Origin: Cryomorphaceae bacterium 1068 | GTDB lineage: Bacteria; Bacteroidota; Bacteroidia; Flavobacteriales_D; Cryomorphaceae | Reading direction: 5' to 3' | Assembly: GCA_027214385.1 (NCBI GenBank) | Contig: JAPVXR010000002.1 | Coordinates: 1 to 64,000 of the forward strand | Length of the DNA stretch: 64,000 bases | Shown: one piece after another, positions 45,635 to 54,683 of the stretch | Numbering within the stretch: the first letter of the stretch is position 1 | Layout of the letters: each line of letters starts with the position of its first letter | Made by a program: the position numbers and the translations under genes | Notes under the pieces: generated by a model | Told to the model about the DNA's origin: nothing | The model's input: only the letters and a program-made list of their open reading frames with translations | Databases searched by the model: none

Positions 45635-46123
45635 TTATTTGTCGGTCTTCTCGATCCTCAAACCGATATTTTTTATCCCCACCAGAGTGTCAGTCCTCAT
45701 GGCCTGTTCTATTTCGAATCGATAGGTGCCCGTAAGCGGAAATCTACGGTTGTAACGGTACATGATCGTGTTTGACAAGTGGCTACTACTATTCAAATAT
45801 CCGCCTCCACTGCCCAGCCAGCGTCCCGTGGCATCAGCCAAAACGATGCCTACCGTATCCTTACTCGACTTCCCGTTAGGGAAGATGGTTTTAACGAAAA
45901 CGTACAGATTTCGGTATGGGTAACGCTCGGTATTGCGCACATTGATCAAAAAGTTGTGGCTACTAATGGTGTCGTTTATTTCAGCTTCCAAAATGGCTTT
46001 TTCTGAGACCGTCCACTTCTCGTTAGGGATTTCGACGTTTTCTTCAAATACTCGATTTTCATCGGTACATGAAACCAGAATCAAAGAGCTCACCAGAAAA
46101 CATCCGAAGAGAAATTTTTGCAT
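45635..46123 (-). CDS. gldH: Gliding motility lipoprotein GldH
   Basis: 162 residues with a signal peptide and lipobox (LILVSC, about 14-19). The mature sequence NEKWTVSEKAILEAEINDT, LINVRNTERYPYRNLYVFV and ATGRWLGSGGGYLNSSSHLSN match GldH. GldH is needed for gliding in Flavobacterium and is linked to the type IX system, but non-gliding Bacteroidota also carry it. Starts one base into the end of the RicT-like gene; the order holB / PSP1 / gldH / PBP1A is the familiar one. Confidence 0.92.
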   Translation of the reverse strand: MQKFLFGCFLVSSLILVSCTDENRVFEENVEIPNEKWTVSEKAILEAEINDTISSHNFLINVRNTERYPYRNLYVFVKTIFPNGKSSKDTVGIVLADATGRWLGSGGGYLNSSSHLSNTIMYRYNRRFPLTGTYRFEIEQAMRTDTLVGIKNIGLRIEKTDK

Positions 46124-47418
46124 TACTTCTTATTGCTGTTGCCTTTATTAGAAGGAGGTCTGCGATTTCCGCTTTTTGGTTTTCCCGAGTTTTGGGGTGT
46201 ATTGCCACCTCGACTTTTGTTCCTTGAGCGATTCTTGTTTCCCGAATTTGGCCTACCGCCGCTTTTTGCATTGGCTTGTGGAGGTTTATTTCCACGGGGT
46301 TTTCTTTTCTTTTTCCGTTTGGATCTTTTATTGTCGAATCGAGTAAGGCTGTCTTGGCCTACCACATTGGAGTAAGCCTCCTCTTTTGGAGCTTCCACCT
46401 CAGCAAAATCTTTGAGATCTTCCGGAAACTTCTTCGCCTCATTCATCGCGATGATTTCCTTCACCCTCTCTGCTGCTAAAGGTATCGGACCGCCCGATGT
46501 TCCTTCTTCGTAGACATACCACATGATACCTTTGAAAATATCTGTCTTTATGTGAAAGGCAATCCCCTTTTTCGTTCGAAGCTTAGTGTTGCTTTTTGGC
46601 AAATGCTTGATCGCATCGAGGTAAGAATCCAACTCGTAGTTGAGGCAGCATTTTAACTTACCGCATTGGCCAGCCAGTTTTTGCGTATTCAGCGAAAGCT
46701 GCTGGTAACGGGCGGCGCTGGTAGAAACCGATCTGAAATCGGTGAGCCATGTGCTGCAGCAAAGCTCTCTTCCGCAAGAGCCAATTCCACCGAGACGCGC
46801 AGCTTCTTGTCGCGCGCCGATTTGTTTCATTTCAATTCTTACGCGAAAAGCGTCAGCATACTTTCGAATCAACTCGCGAAAGTCTACTCTGCCTTCAGCA
46901 GTATAATAGAATGTTGCTTTGGTTTTATCTCCTTGATACTCTACGTCTGAGATTTTCATCTCTAGCCCGAGTGAAGAGGAAATCTCCCGAGCCTTAAACA
47001 TCGATTCTTCTTCAAGCGATCTTGCTTCTCGCCAAAGGGCCAAGTCGTCAGCGGTAGCTTTGCGCAAAATTCGCTTGATATCGCGTGTGTTTTTGCTCAA
47101 CTTTTTCTTGTTCATCTGAAGTCGAGCTAACTCTCCTTCGGCAGATACCACTCCAACATCATATCCGGGACTTCCTTCTACTACTATGCAGTCTCCGGGA
47201 TTTAAGCTAAGGGATGAAGTGTTTTCAAAAAAGTCTTTTCGGCTGCTCTTGAATCTTACCTCCACATATGCAAAGCGCTTCATATTGCCGGGAAGCTCCA
47301 TATTGCTCAGCCAATCATATACGGCTAACTTACTGCACCCACCGCTGGAACAAGTTCCATTGTTCTTGCATCCTGCCGGCGTTCCGTTACTTCCGTTCGT
47401 ACAACTCTCACATCCCAT
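46123..47418 (-). CDS. PSP1-domain protein (RicT-like)
   Basis: 431 residues. The N-terminus is cysteine-rich with CxxC-type pairs (MGCESCTNGSNG, CSSGGCSKL), then a PSP1 domain (about 90-320) containing KQIGARQEAARLGGIGSCGRELCCSTWL and GQCGKLKCCLNYELDSY, the conserved cysteine clusters of this family. In Bacillus RicT acts with RicA and RicF in RNA processing and carries an Fe-S cluster; those partners are not adjacent. The last 70 residues are a basic Asn/Lys/Arg/Gly-rich tail (KRSKRKKKRKPRGNKPP), probably unstructured and possibly RNA-binding. Confidence 0.9.
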   Translation of the reverse strand: MGCESCTNGSNGTPAGCKNNGTCSSGGCSKLAVYDWLSNMELPGNMKRFAYVEVRFKSSRKDFFENTSSLSLNPGDCIVVEGSPGYDVGVVSAEGELARLQMNKKKLSKNTRDIKRILRKATADDLALWREARSLEEESMFKAREISSSLGLEMKISDVEYQGDKTKATFYYTAEGRVDFRELIRKYADAFRVRIEMKQIGARQEAARLGGIGSCGRELCCSTWLTDFRSVSTSAARYQQLSLNTQKLAGQCGKLKCCLNYELDSYLDAIKHLPKSNTKLRTKKGIAFHIKTDIFKGIMWYVYEEGTSGGPIPLAAERVKEIIAMNEAKKFPEDLKDFAEVEAPKEEAYSNVVGQDSLTRFDNKRSKRKKKRKPRGNKPPQANAKSGGRPNSGNKNRSRNKSRGGNTPQNSGKPKSGNRRPPSNKGNSNKK

Positions 47419-47443
47419 TAGCGTGCTATTCTTTTGTTCAAAG

Positions 47444-48583
47444 TTAAGAAATCGGTTCAGGCCTTTTACCCATGAAAATTCGAATCATCTCGGCACTCAA
47501 TTTCATATAGAGCAATCGAGGGTTTGCATTCCGCTCTACCAGGCGATGCCCTTTGCTCAGCGTATCGTGGAATGCCCCTAAATCTTTGCCTGCCATATAT
47601 GGAGCAAATTTTTCGGCAAATTCAGCCGAGGCTCCCATGTATCGGGCCTTATCCTTTCCCAGATAAGCATAGATTACAGCCTCGTGGAGAAAGTTGAGGC
47701 AATAGTCCAAGAAATAACCTTGTTGATCTCTACTTAACGCAGCGATCTTTTCAGTTACCTCAACTATATCGTGATTTTTAGGCGCGACACAAGTTCGCAT
47801 CCAATCGCGAAACAGAGCGAAGTACGCATTTTCTGCATCGGGATCTTTTGCGGTTTTCAAAGCGATGTTGAAATTGCCTTCGGCCATCTGGGTAGCTTTT
47901 TCAGCCACCTCTTGATTCACGCCAAATTTTTCTATCAAACCGGTGCGGATCTCTTCGTCTCTCAAAGGACGACATCTTACCATTTGTGCTCGCGAAATAA
48001 TGGTTGGAAGTAAATCTTCGGGTTTAGCAGGTACCAGAAGAATTAGCGTTCTCGGCGAGGGTTCCTCCAGTGTTTTCAGTAATTTGTTTTCAGCCGCCTG
48101 ATTTAGTTTTTCAGGCATCCATATGATCATAACCTTGTAGCCTCCGGCAAATGATTTGAGCGATAGCTTTTTCACTATTTGACTGCTTTCATCTACCGGG
48201 ATAATCGATTGCTTGTTCTCCCCCGCAATTTTAATCTCCCAATCTTTTAAGGACAGATAGGGGTTCTCCTTCACTTGAATTTTGAAGTCGCGCTGAAAAA
48301 CTTCTGAAATCTCAATTTTATCCTTTTTTACAAAGGGAAAAGAAAAATGTAGATCGGGATGCCCCAGTTGGTCGAGCTGTTTGCAGTTAGGGCATACTCC
48401 GCAGCGCTCGTTGGCTCCCCTGTTTTTGCAAAGCAAATAAGCAGAAAAGGCAATGGCCAAGGCCAAATTGCCACTTCCCTCGGGCCCTGCAAACATGAGA
48501 GCATGACTCACATGATCATCTTTGACTATTTGAGTCAAGGAATTTTTCAAGTCGGAATGTCCTACGATATCTTTAAAATACAC
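47444..48583 (-). CDS. holB: DNA polymerase III subunit delta'
   Basis: 379 residues. Clamp-loader subunit of the replication holoenzyme. AAA+ fold with a degenerate P-loop (MFAGPEGSGNLALAIA, no Walker lysine), as expected for delta'. A zinc-binding cluster CGVCPNCKQLDQLGHPDLH is present, and the SRC-type sensor region reads as IISRAQMVRCRPL. C-terminal helical oligomerisation domain is complete. First gene of the holB / PSP1 / gldH / PBP1A series and divergent from pgk. Confidence 0.93.
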   Translation of the reverse strand: MYFKDIVGHSDLKNSLTQIVKDDHVSHALMFAGPEGSGNLALAIAFSAYLLCKNRGANERCGVCPNCKQLDQLGHPDLHFSFPFVKKDKIEISEVFQRDFKIQVKENPYLSLKDWEIKIAGENKQSIIPVDESSQIVKKLSLKSFAGGYKVMIIWMPEKLNQAAENKLLKTLEEPSPRTLILLVPAKPEDLLPTIISRAQMVRCRPLRDEEIRTGLIEKFGVNQEVAEKATQMAEGNFNIALKTAKDPDAENAYFALFRDWMRTCVAPKNHDIVEVTEKIAALSRDQQGYFLDYCLNFLHEAVIYAYLGKDKARYMGASAEFAEKFAPYMAGKDLGAFHDTLSKGHRLVERNANPRLLYMKLSAEMIRIFMGKRPEPIS

Positions 48584-48655
48584 TTCAATTTTCTAAGGCG
48601 ATCAAAGGTAGAAATATTCATGCCTCTTATCGATGCATTGGGGAGCGAAGATTCT

Positions 48656-48663
48656 TAATTTTG
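48656..48663 (+). promoter_or_regulatory. -7 box of the pgk promoter
   Basis: TAATTTTG fits TAnnTTTG and ends 17 bases before the pgk ATG. A TTG lies 15 bp upstream, which is shorter than the usual spacing. Confidence 0.5.
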
Positions 48664-48680
48664 CGTCAAAGCCAATTCAA

Positions 48681-49871
48681 ATGATTCGAATAGACGACTA
48701 CGATTTTAAAGATAAAAGAGCCTTGATTCGCGTGGACTTTAATGTGCCACTCAATGAAAAGATGGAAGTAACTGATGCTACCCGAATTGAGGCGGCATTG
48801 CCTACCATTCATAAGGTCTTGGACGGAGGTGGTTCCGTGGTGCTTATGTCACACTTGGGAAGACCAAAAGGTGAGCCCAACGAAAAGTATTCTCTTGAGC
48901 ACATTCTCGGAACCCTGAAAGAAAAGTTAGGAAAAGAGGTGGATTTCGCTTCTGATTGTATAGGCGATGAAGCCAAAAGCCAATCGTCGAATCTGAAGCC
49001 CGGTCAAGTATTGATTTTGGAAAACCTCAGATTTCACAAAGAAGAAACCGAATGGGACGAGTTCTTTGCAGGTCAATTGGCAGAGCATGGCGACTGCTAT
49101 GTGAACGATGCTTTCGGTACAGCGCATAGGGCTCATGCCTCTACAACGACCGTGGCCAAGTTTTTTCCTACGGATAAGATGTTTGGCCTGTTGCTACAAA
49201 GTGAGATTGAGAATATGGATCGAGCGCTTTACAGCGAAAACAAACCGGTTTTAGCGATCATCGGCGGAGCCAAGATCAGTACCAAAATCACTGTGGTAGA
49301 GAATCTACTCGATAAGGTGAATGATATCATCATAGGTGGTGGAATGGCCTACACCATGGCCAAAGCAAAAGGAGGAAAGATAGGTGACTCTCTCTACGAA
49401 GAAGAGTTTTTAGAAACAGCTAAAGGCCTGTACAAAAGGGCTGCGGAGAAGAATGTGAACATTCACATACCTTCGGATACGGTGATTGCTGATGAATTTC
49501 GAAACGACGCGAGTTCAGATATTTGCCCAACGACCGAAATTCCTGATGGTTGGATGGGCCTTGACATCGGGCCGATGACCATTGAGGCTTTTGATGAGTT
49601 AATCATGCGTTCCAAGGTTATTCTTTGGAATGGACCAATGGGCGTTTTTGAGATGGAAAATTTTGCCAAAGGAACTGTGCAAGTGGCCAAGTCTTTGGCA
49701 GCAGCCACTAAGAATGGAGCATTCACACTCGTAGGTGGTGGAGACTCAGTAGCAGCGATCAACAAGTTTGGCCTGAGCGATCAAGTGAGTTATGTATCTA
49801 CCGGTGGGGGAGCTATGCTGGAATACCTTGAAGGAAAAACGCTACCTGGAATTGCAGCAATCAGAGACTAG
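48681..49871 (+). CDS. pgk: Phosphoglycerate kinase
   Basis: 396 residues from ATG 48681 (MIRIDDYDFKDKRALIRVDFNVPL). ATP-forming glycolytic step. The RVDFNVPLNEK motif, LMSHLGRPKG, NDAFGTAHRAHAST and the ATP-binding GPMGVFEMENFAKGT followed by LVGGGDSVAAINKFG are all intact. The frame is open to 48633, but the -7 box lies between, so the shorter form is chosen. The end overlaps the convergent cvpA by 4 bp. Confidence 0.97.
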   Translation: MIRIDDYDFKDKRALIRVDFNVPLNEKMEVTDATRIEAALPTIHKVLDGGGSVVLMSHLGRPKGEPNEKYSLEHILGTLKEKLGKEVDFASDCIGDEAKSQSSNLKPGQVLILENLRFHKEETEWDEFFAGQLAEHGDCYVNDAFGTAHRAHASTTTVAKFFPTDKMFGLLLQSEIENMDRALYSENKPVLAIIGGAKISTKITVVENLLDKVNDIIIGGGMAYTMAKAKGGKIGDSLYEEEFLETAKGLYKRAAEKNVNIHIPSDTVIADEFRNDASSDICPTTEIPDGWMGLDIGPMTIEAFDELIMRSKVILWNGPMGVFEMENFAKGTVQVAKSLAAATKNGAFTLVGGGDSVAAINKFGLSDQVSYVSTGGGAMLEYLEGKTLPGIAAIRD

Positions 49872-50407
49872 TTAAAATCGATACCCTCTTTAATGTCATC
49901 GAGGGTATCTTCAAGTTGTTCTTTCCATTTGGCTTGAGCCAAAGTCGGATAAATCGAGGGAAGTAATTCAGAAGCCGGTTCATAGAGATATGAATCGGCT
50001 TTTTCTTTTGCTGGAATTAAATCTTCGGTGAGGGGAAAGCCATTGATCAAGTAAAGGAGGCCGCTCACAATCAGTAAAAACTTCAACCCACCGAAAAGCA
50101 GTCCAAAGAGTTTGTTGACCAGACCAAGCGCTACTAGTTTGATTAGTCCTTCAAGAATTTTTCCGAACACGAAAACCAAGACTACGATAACGATGAAGAG
50201 TAGTGCGAAGCCCAGTACACCACTCACTCTTGGGTCAGTATTGAAAGTTTCACGCAGGTAATCACTTCCCATTTCACCGAAGGTAGCTGCTCCGTATACG
50301 CCCAATATCAAGGCCATCAGCGTGCACAACTCGATGATTAGTCCGCGCTTAAAGCCTTTGAACATTCCCCATAAAACGGGTAGAAGAATACAGATATCGA
50401 GGATCAT
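49868..50407 (-). CDS. CvpA-family membrane protein
   Basis: 179 residues with four predicted transmembrane segments (about 2-20, 26-44, 62-84 and 100-118), the usual CvpA topology. The start ILDICILLPVLWGMFKGFKRGLI is the family signature. In E. coli CvpA is needed for colicin V export; in other bacteria it acts in envelope stress tolerance. The C-terminal 60 residues are soluble and rich in Lys and Glu. Overlaps the next gene upstream by 4 bp. Confidence 0.87.
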   Translation of the reverse strand: MILDICILLPVLWGMFKGFKRGLIIELCTLMALILGVYGAATFGEMGSDYLRETFNTDPRVSGVLGFALLFIVIVVLVFVFGKILEGLIKLVALGLVNKLFGLLFGGLKFLLIVSGLLYLINGFPLTEDLIPAKEKADSYLYEPASELLPSIYPTLAQAKWKEQLEDTLDDIKEGIDFN

Positions 50408-50811
50408 TTCAGCAAGACTCCTTTTCGACCCATCAATGGAACTTCAGTGGTATTCTCTTTCTGGATGGTCTCCGCTAAGAAAACGTATTTCTTGTCGAAT
50501 ATTTCACTATCGATGTAAAAACTGACCCAATATTGGTTGTTCAACTTGAACAGGTCTTCCATTATCGGCTCGATCTTTACGTAGCTTTTCGGCGGAATAG
50601 TTTCCACCAAATGCCGCAATTGGGAAGTCTCAACCTTCTCCTTTTCTATCAGGCCGTATCCTCTTGAAGCTACAATCACGTTTGTAATTTCAACTTCTTT
50701 AAGATTGATGAGGTAGATGTACCATTCGTCTACTCCCGTCTCTGGATTGCTTTCAGGGACGGCCGCCAAGGCAATGTCTTCTACTTTCGGCGGGTCAATG
50801 TCTTTTATCAC
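50404..50811 (-). CDS. Conserved hypothetical protein of Bacteroidota
   Basis: 135 residues with no signal peptide or membrane segment. Reads as mixed alpha/beta: VDEWYIYLINLKEVEITNVIV, YGLIEKEKVETSQLRHLVETIPPKSYVKIEP, NNQYWVSFYIDSEIFDKKYVFLAET. It lies between lipB and cvpA, overlapping the latter by 4 bp. I recall this family as unnamed and confined to the phylum; function unknown. Confidence 0.75.
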   Translation of the reverse strand: MIKDIDPPKVEDIALAAVPESNPETGVDEWYIYLINLKEVEITNVIVASRGYGLIEKEKVETSQLRHLVETIPPKSYVKIEPIMEDLFKLNNQYWVSFYIDSEIFDKKYVFLAETIQKENTTEVPLMGRKGVLLK

Positions 50812-50833
50812 TAAATCAGATTTGGGCGTAAAA

Positions 50834-51547
50834 TTAGGAAATAAGCTCCCACTCGAATAATTCAGTGAGGTGGTTTCGAAGCTTTTCTTTCACTTCGTCC
50901 ATATCGAGCTTTCGACCCAATTCCTTTTCCATTGAAGTCACCGCTTTATCATCGATTCCACAAGGAATAATATTGTTGAAGTATTCCAACTGAGAATTCA
51001 CATTGAAGGCGAGCCCGTGCATCGTAACCCAGCGACTGCAACGTACACCTAAGGCACAGATTTTTCTGGCCCTTTCGGGATTATCAGGGTTGAGCCAAAC
51101 GCCGGTAAGTCCTTCGTAGCGTTCTCCCTTAATGCCGTATTCGGCCAAAGTGAGAATAACCGCTTCTTCCAGATAGCGCAGGTATTTGTGGATATCGGTA
51201 AAGAATTGATCCAAATCGATAATGGGATAAGCTACGATCTGACCAGGGCCGTGGTAGGTGATGTCGCCACCGCGATTGATTTTGAAATACTCAATCCCCT
51301 TTTCTGCCAGCTCTTCTTTACTCAGCAGAAGGTTTTCGACTTTACCGCTTTTGCCGAGAGTATAGACATGCGGGTGCTCAACAAAAACCAGGTAGTTGCC
51401 GGGAACAGGCTCTGATTCGCCTGTTTTTCGCATTTCGATCTTGCGCTGAACAACACCCGAAAAAAGCTCTTCTTGATAATCCCAAGTATCCTGATAGCCT
51501 TTTAGTCCGACTTCAATTAATTGAACCTTTGGTAGTTGCTTTTTCAA
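50834..51547 (-). CDS. lipB: Octanoyltransferase LipB
   Basis: 237 residues. Moves octanoyl from ACP to lipoyl domains, the first step of lipoate assembly. Family motifs: RGGDITYHGPGQIVAYPIIDL, TGVWLNPDN and KICALGVRCSRWVTMHGLAFNVN; the catalytic Cys lies in NNIIPCGIDDKAV, and the Lys partner in ARKICALGV. Overlaps the upstream isomerase gene by 4 bp. LipA is not in the window. Confidence 0.95.
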   Translation of the reverse strand: MKKQLPKVQLIEVGLKGYQDTWDYQEELFSGVVQRKIEMRKTGESEPVPGNYLVFVEHPHVYTLGKSGKVENLLLSKEELAEKGIEYFKINRGGDITYHGPGQIVAYPIIDLDQFFTDIHKYLRYLEEAVILTLAEYGIKGERYEGLTGVWLNPDNPERARKICALGVRCSRWVTMHGLAFNVNSQLEYFNNIIPCGIDDKAVTSMEKELGRKLDMDEVKEKLRNHLTELFEWELIS

Positions 51548-52554
51548 CCTTTTGCCAGCTCGGCTTTGAAATAATCAATGACATCAATTTCGACAGGGTC
51601 CACATCCTTTTCTACAGCCATGTAGAAAGAGATCCAGTCAGCAAGATGAATGAGGTAATAAACCATCTCAATTCTGGTAGCACCTTTTGGCTTTAGCTCA
51701 ATAATGACATCAGTGTAGCGTGAAATGATTTCCTTGCTCAACTCCATGCGCTTTACCGTTCCGGGATGATCTTCCGGTGTTCGGATAATCACGACCGCAT
51801 AATCCTTGCTTCCTCCTGCCCATGAAACCAACTCATTGTGGTTCATTTCCGGAAGTGCATGGTGCCAGCATAGGGTCTTTGCGTTCTCATTGATCTGTTG
51901 ACGAAATCGCACCGCTACTGCTTCGAAATAAGTCTCGGAATAGATCACAGGAATTCGGTTTCCTATCTTATTGGCAATCGCCGCAGCTTCTGTTTTTATT
52001 ATTCCCTTTTCATCTTTTAGCAGTTGAGCTGCCGCAGATAAATCTGACACAAAGTCTTTGTCTATCAGGCCATAAGCTGAAAGAATAAAAAGTTGTTGGA
52101 GCGCGTTGTATCCAAAACTGGTACGAGGTGGCTGTCCTGAGGGAATTTTGATCATGTTGAAATCATTCTCTCTCGCCAAAAGCTCCAGCTTCCCACCTGA
52201 TGTCACACAAGAGATGGAAGCTCCTTTTGTCATGGCTTCTGCCAGTGTGCTCAACGTTTCTTCCGTATTTCCACTGTAGCTGCAGGCTACAAACAGGGTG
52301 TCTTCGCCAACCCAAGCAGGAATGCGGTAATCATTTACTACGTGGATGGGAACCGTGCATTGGTCCCAAACGAGTTGAGAGGCAAATTTCCCACCTATAC
52401 CTGAACCACCTAAGCCCGAAACCAAGACATTCTTTACAGGACGAGGCTTAAAGTTTTCTACTGCTTTTTTACCGATCTCAATCGCCTCGACCATATTGTC
52501 AGGAAAGGCATCGATCAACCTTTCCATTTCTTTAATTGCTTCTTGCTTTGTCAT
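51544..52554 (-). CDS. Bifunctional phosphoglucose/phosphomannose isomerase (SIS domain)
   Basis: 336 residues from ATG 52554 (MTKQEAIKEMERLIDAFPDN). Two SIS domains: GLGGSGIGGKFASQLVWDQ and FVACSYSGNTEETLSTLAEA in the first, with sugar-phosphate binding; the second covers about 175-330 and includes HALPEMNHNELVSWAGG, the conserved Glu and His region of this isomerase type. It likely links glucose-6-phosphate and mannose-6-phosphate with fructose-6-phosphate. The frame is open to 52890, but that extension would overlap lysS and its promoter. Confidence 0.9.
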   Translation of the reverse strand: MTKQEAIKEMERLIDAFPDNMVEAIEIGKKAVENFKPRPVKNVLVSGLGGSGIGGKFASQLVWDQCTVPIHVVNDYRIPAWVGEDTLFVACSYSGNTEETLSTLAEAMTKGASISCVTSGGKLELLARENDFNMIKIPSGQPPRTSFGYNALQQLFILSAYGLIDKDFVSDLSAAAQLLKDEKGIIKTEAAAIANKIGNRIPVIYSETYFEAVAVRFRQQINENAKTLCWHHALPEMNHNELVSWAGGSKDYAVVIIRTPEDHPGTVKRMELSKEIISRYTDVIIELKPKGATRIEMVYYLIHLADWISFYMAVEKDVDPVEIDVIDYFKAELAKG

Positions 52555-52625
52555 TGGAATCCCTTTTGGGTTGTTTTTCTTTAAACGGCCCGAAGATACC
52601 AATGTTACGCAGTAAGTCAATTGAT

Positions 52626-52633
52626 TATCTTTG
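52626..52633 (+). promoter_or_regulatory. -7 box of the lysS promoter
   Basis: TATCTTTG fits TAnnTTTG and ends 17 bases before the ATG at 52651. It overlaps the TTG start that would otherwise be used in this frame. Confidence 0.55.
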
Positions 52634-52650
52634 CCCAAATTTTTTTGGAG

Positions 52651-54381
52651 ATGGCTGCACAGCAACTGAACGAGCAAGAAGTAATCCGACGTCAAGCACT
52701 TGATAAGATTCGTCAAATGGGGATCGATCCATATCCACCGCAAGAGGTAAAAGTTACCCATTCGGCAAAGGAGATCAAGGAGAATTTTACTGATGAGAAT
52801 AGTGAGGATTGGCAAGAAGTAAAACTGGCCGGTCGCTTGATGGGAAAGCGAATCATCGGAAAGGCATCGTTTGCTGAGATCCAAGATCAATCAGGAAGAA
52901 TTCAAGCATACTTCAACAGAGACGAAATATGTCCGGGAGAGGATAAGTCACTCTACAATGACCTTTTCAAGAAACTAACCGATCGGGGAGACTACATTGC
53001 AATTGAGGGCCATGTGTTCAAAACTCAAGTAGGTGAAATTTCGCTCCACGTGAAGAAGTTCACATTACTGAGCAAGTCGATTAAACCATTGCCCATTCCA
53101 AAAACGGATGATAAAGGAAATGTATACGATGCTTTCACTGATCCTGAGCAGCGCTACCGTCAGCGTTATGTTGATTTAACGCTTAACCCGAAAGTTCGTG
53201 ACACTTTCGTGAAAAGGACCAAAGTTGTTGACACCATGCGCCGTGCTTTTAACGATGCGGGCTACTTAGAAGTGGAAACCCCGATCTTGCAGCCCATTCC
53301 GGGTGGAGCTTCGGCCAGACCCTTTATTACCCATCACAATGCGCTTGACATTCCCCTCTACCTAAGGATTGCAAATGAGCTTTATCTGAAGAGACTGATA
53401 GTAGGTGGCTTTGAAGGTGTTTACGAGTTTGCCAAAGACTTCAGAAATGAAGGAATGGATCGAACGCACAATCCTGAGTTTACGATCATGGAGATCTATG
53501 TGGCCTACAAGGACTACAAGTGGATGATGGAATTCACAGAGAATACGCTCCAGAAAGTAGCCCAAGAGGTGAATGGAACGACCGACTTGAAGGTAGGGGA
53601 TAAGACGATTTCATTTAAAGCACCTTTCCGAAGGCTGACTATGATTGATGCCATCAAGGAGTATACAGGTGTGGATATTTCCGGGATGGGTGAAGAGGAC
53701 CTCAGAAAAGTATGTGCGGAGATAGGTGTGGAGACAGACCTTTCAATGGGAAAAGGAAAATTGATCGATGAGATTTTTGGGGAGAAATGTGAAGGCAACT
53801 TGATACAGCCGACTTTCATTATCGATTATCCCATTGAAATGTCGCCACTTTGCAAAAAGCACCGAGATAATCCCGAGCTAACGGAGCGATTTGAGCTGAT
53901 CATAAACGGAAAGGAAATTGCCAATGCCTACACGGAGTTGAACGATCCGATCGATCAACGCGAACGATTTGAAGAGCAGTTGAAACTGTCTAAAAAGGGA
54001 GATGACGAGGCAATGTTTATCGACAACGATTTCCTAAGAGCTTTGGAATACGGAATGCCTCCGACATCGGGTTTAGGGATTGGAATCGACCGCTTGGTGA
54101 TGCTTCTAACCGATAATGTATCGATACAGGAAGTGCTGTTTTTCCCGCAAATGCGACCAGAGAAAGTAGCCAAAGTGGATACTGTTGAGGACTTCGAAAA
54201 AGTAGGTTTACCAGCTAACTGGGCGGAAATTGCCATGCAGGCAGGCTATGCCAGTGTGGATAAACTCACTCAAGAGAAATCAACTGTACTACATCAAAAG
54301 CTGAATGGATTCCGCAAAAAGAATAAGCTGGATATTCCTGCTTTGCAGTTGGAAGAGGTAAAAGCTTGGGTGGAGTCTTAA
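52651..54381 (+). CDS. lysS: Lysyl-tRNA synthetase (class II)
   Basis: 576 residues from ATG 52651. N-terminal OB anticodon-binding domain (about 55-150), then class II core with motif 1 around [20 protein letters not shown], motif 2 [27 protein letters not shown] and motif 3 [12 protein letters not shown]. Longer than the E. coli enzyme (505) owing to a C-terminal extension of about 70 residues (from [16 protein letters not shown]-type sequence onward) with a helical, HhH-like character ([22 protein letters not shown]), common in Bacteroidota. The end overlaps the convergent small membrane gene by 4 bp. Confidence 0.96.
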   Translation: MAAQQLNEQEVIRRQALDKIRQMGIDPYPPQEVKVTHSAKEIKENFTDENSEDWQEVKLAGRLMGKRIIGKASFAEIQDQSGRIQAYFNRDEICPGEDKSLYNDLFKKLTDRGDYIAIEGHVFKTQVGEISLHVKKFTLLSKSIKPLPIPKTDDKGNVYDAFTDPEQRYRQRYVDLTLNPKVRDTFVKRTKVVDTMRRAFNDAGYLEVETPILQPIPGGASARPFITHHNALDIPLYLRIANELYLKRLIVGGFEGVYEFAKDFRNEGMDRTHNPEFTIMEIYVAYKDYKWMMEFTENTLQKVAQEVNGTTDLKVGDKTISFKAPFRRLTMIDAIKEYTGVDISGMGEEDLRKVCAEIGVETDLSMGKGKLIDEIFGEKCEGNLIQPTFIIDYPIEMSPLCKKHRDNPELTERFELIINGKEIANAYTELNDPIDQRERFEEQLKLSKKGDDEAMFIDNDFLRALEYGMPPTSGLGIGIDRLVMLLTDNVSIQEVLFFPQMRPEKVAKVDTVEDFEKVGLPANWAEIAMQAGYASVDKLTQEKSTVLHQKLNGFRKKNKLDIPALQLEEVKAWVES

Positions 54382-54617
54382 TCGGCTGGCTCGGCGCCTA
54401 GTGACAAATTGCGAGTAAGCTGATAATTGTCGTAGAGTGCTAAGCAGGCAATAAAAAAGCCTAGTGATAAGAACATAGTAAGCCATTTGTCCATGAATAA
54501 GCTGTAGTAAAATACAACCAGATCGATGGTAGTCATAATGGCAAAAAAGTAAAGATTCTTCTTGCTTACAATGCGTAGTTCAGAGGGGGAGAGCTTCGTA
54601 AGTTGAGAAATATTCAT
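54378..54617 (-). CDS. Small two-helix membrane protein
   Basis: 79 residues. Two hydrophobic segments at about 24-42 ([19 protein letters not shown]) and 45-63 ([19 protein letters not shown]), with short charged ends. No recognised family. Tail to tail with lysS. The reading is plausible, but with no homologue recalled the call rests on the frame and hydrophobicity alone. Confidence 0.6.
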   Translation of the reverse strand: MNISQLTKLSPSELRIVSKKNLYFFAIMTTIDLVVFYYSLFMDKWLTMFLSLGFFIACLALYDNYQLTRNLSLGAEPAD

Positions 54618-54683
54618 GTATCTATCTTTAATTCATGAGATAGATAAGGGGTAGTTTGTTCAACGGAAAACCCTAAGTTGAGG

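Noticed and set aside
53046-53059. CACGTG core (CTCCACGTGAAG) in lysS as a third parS-like site
   Set aside because: The right half departs from the consensus at several bases and the palindrome is broken.
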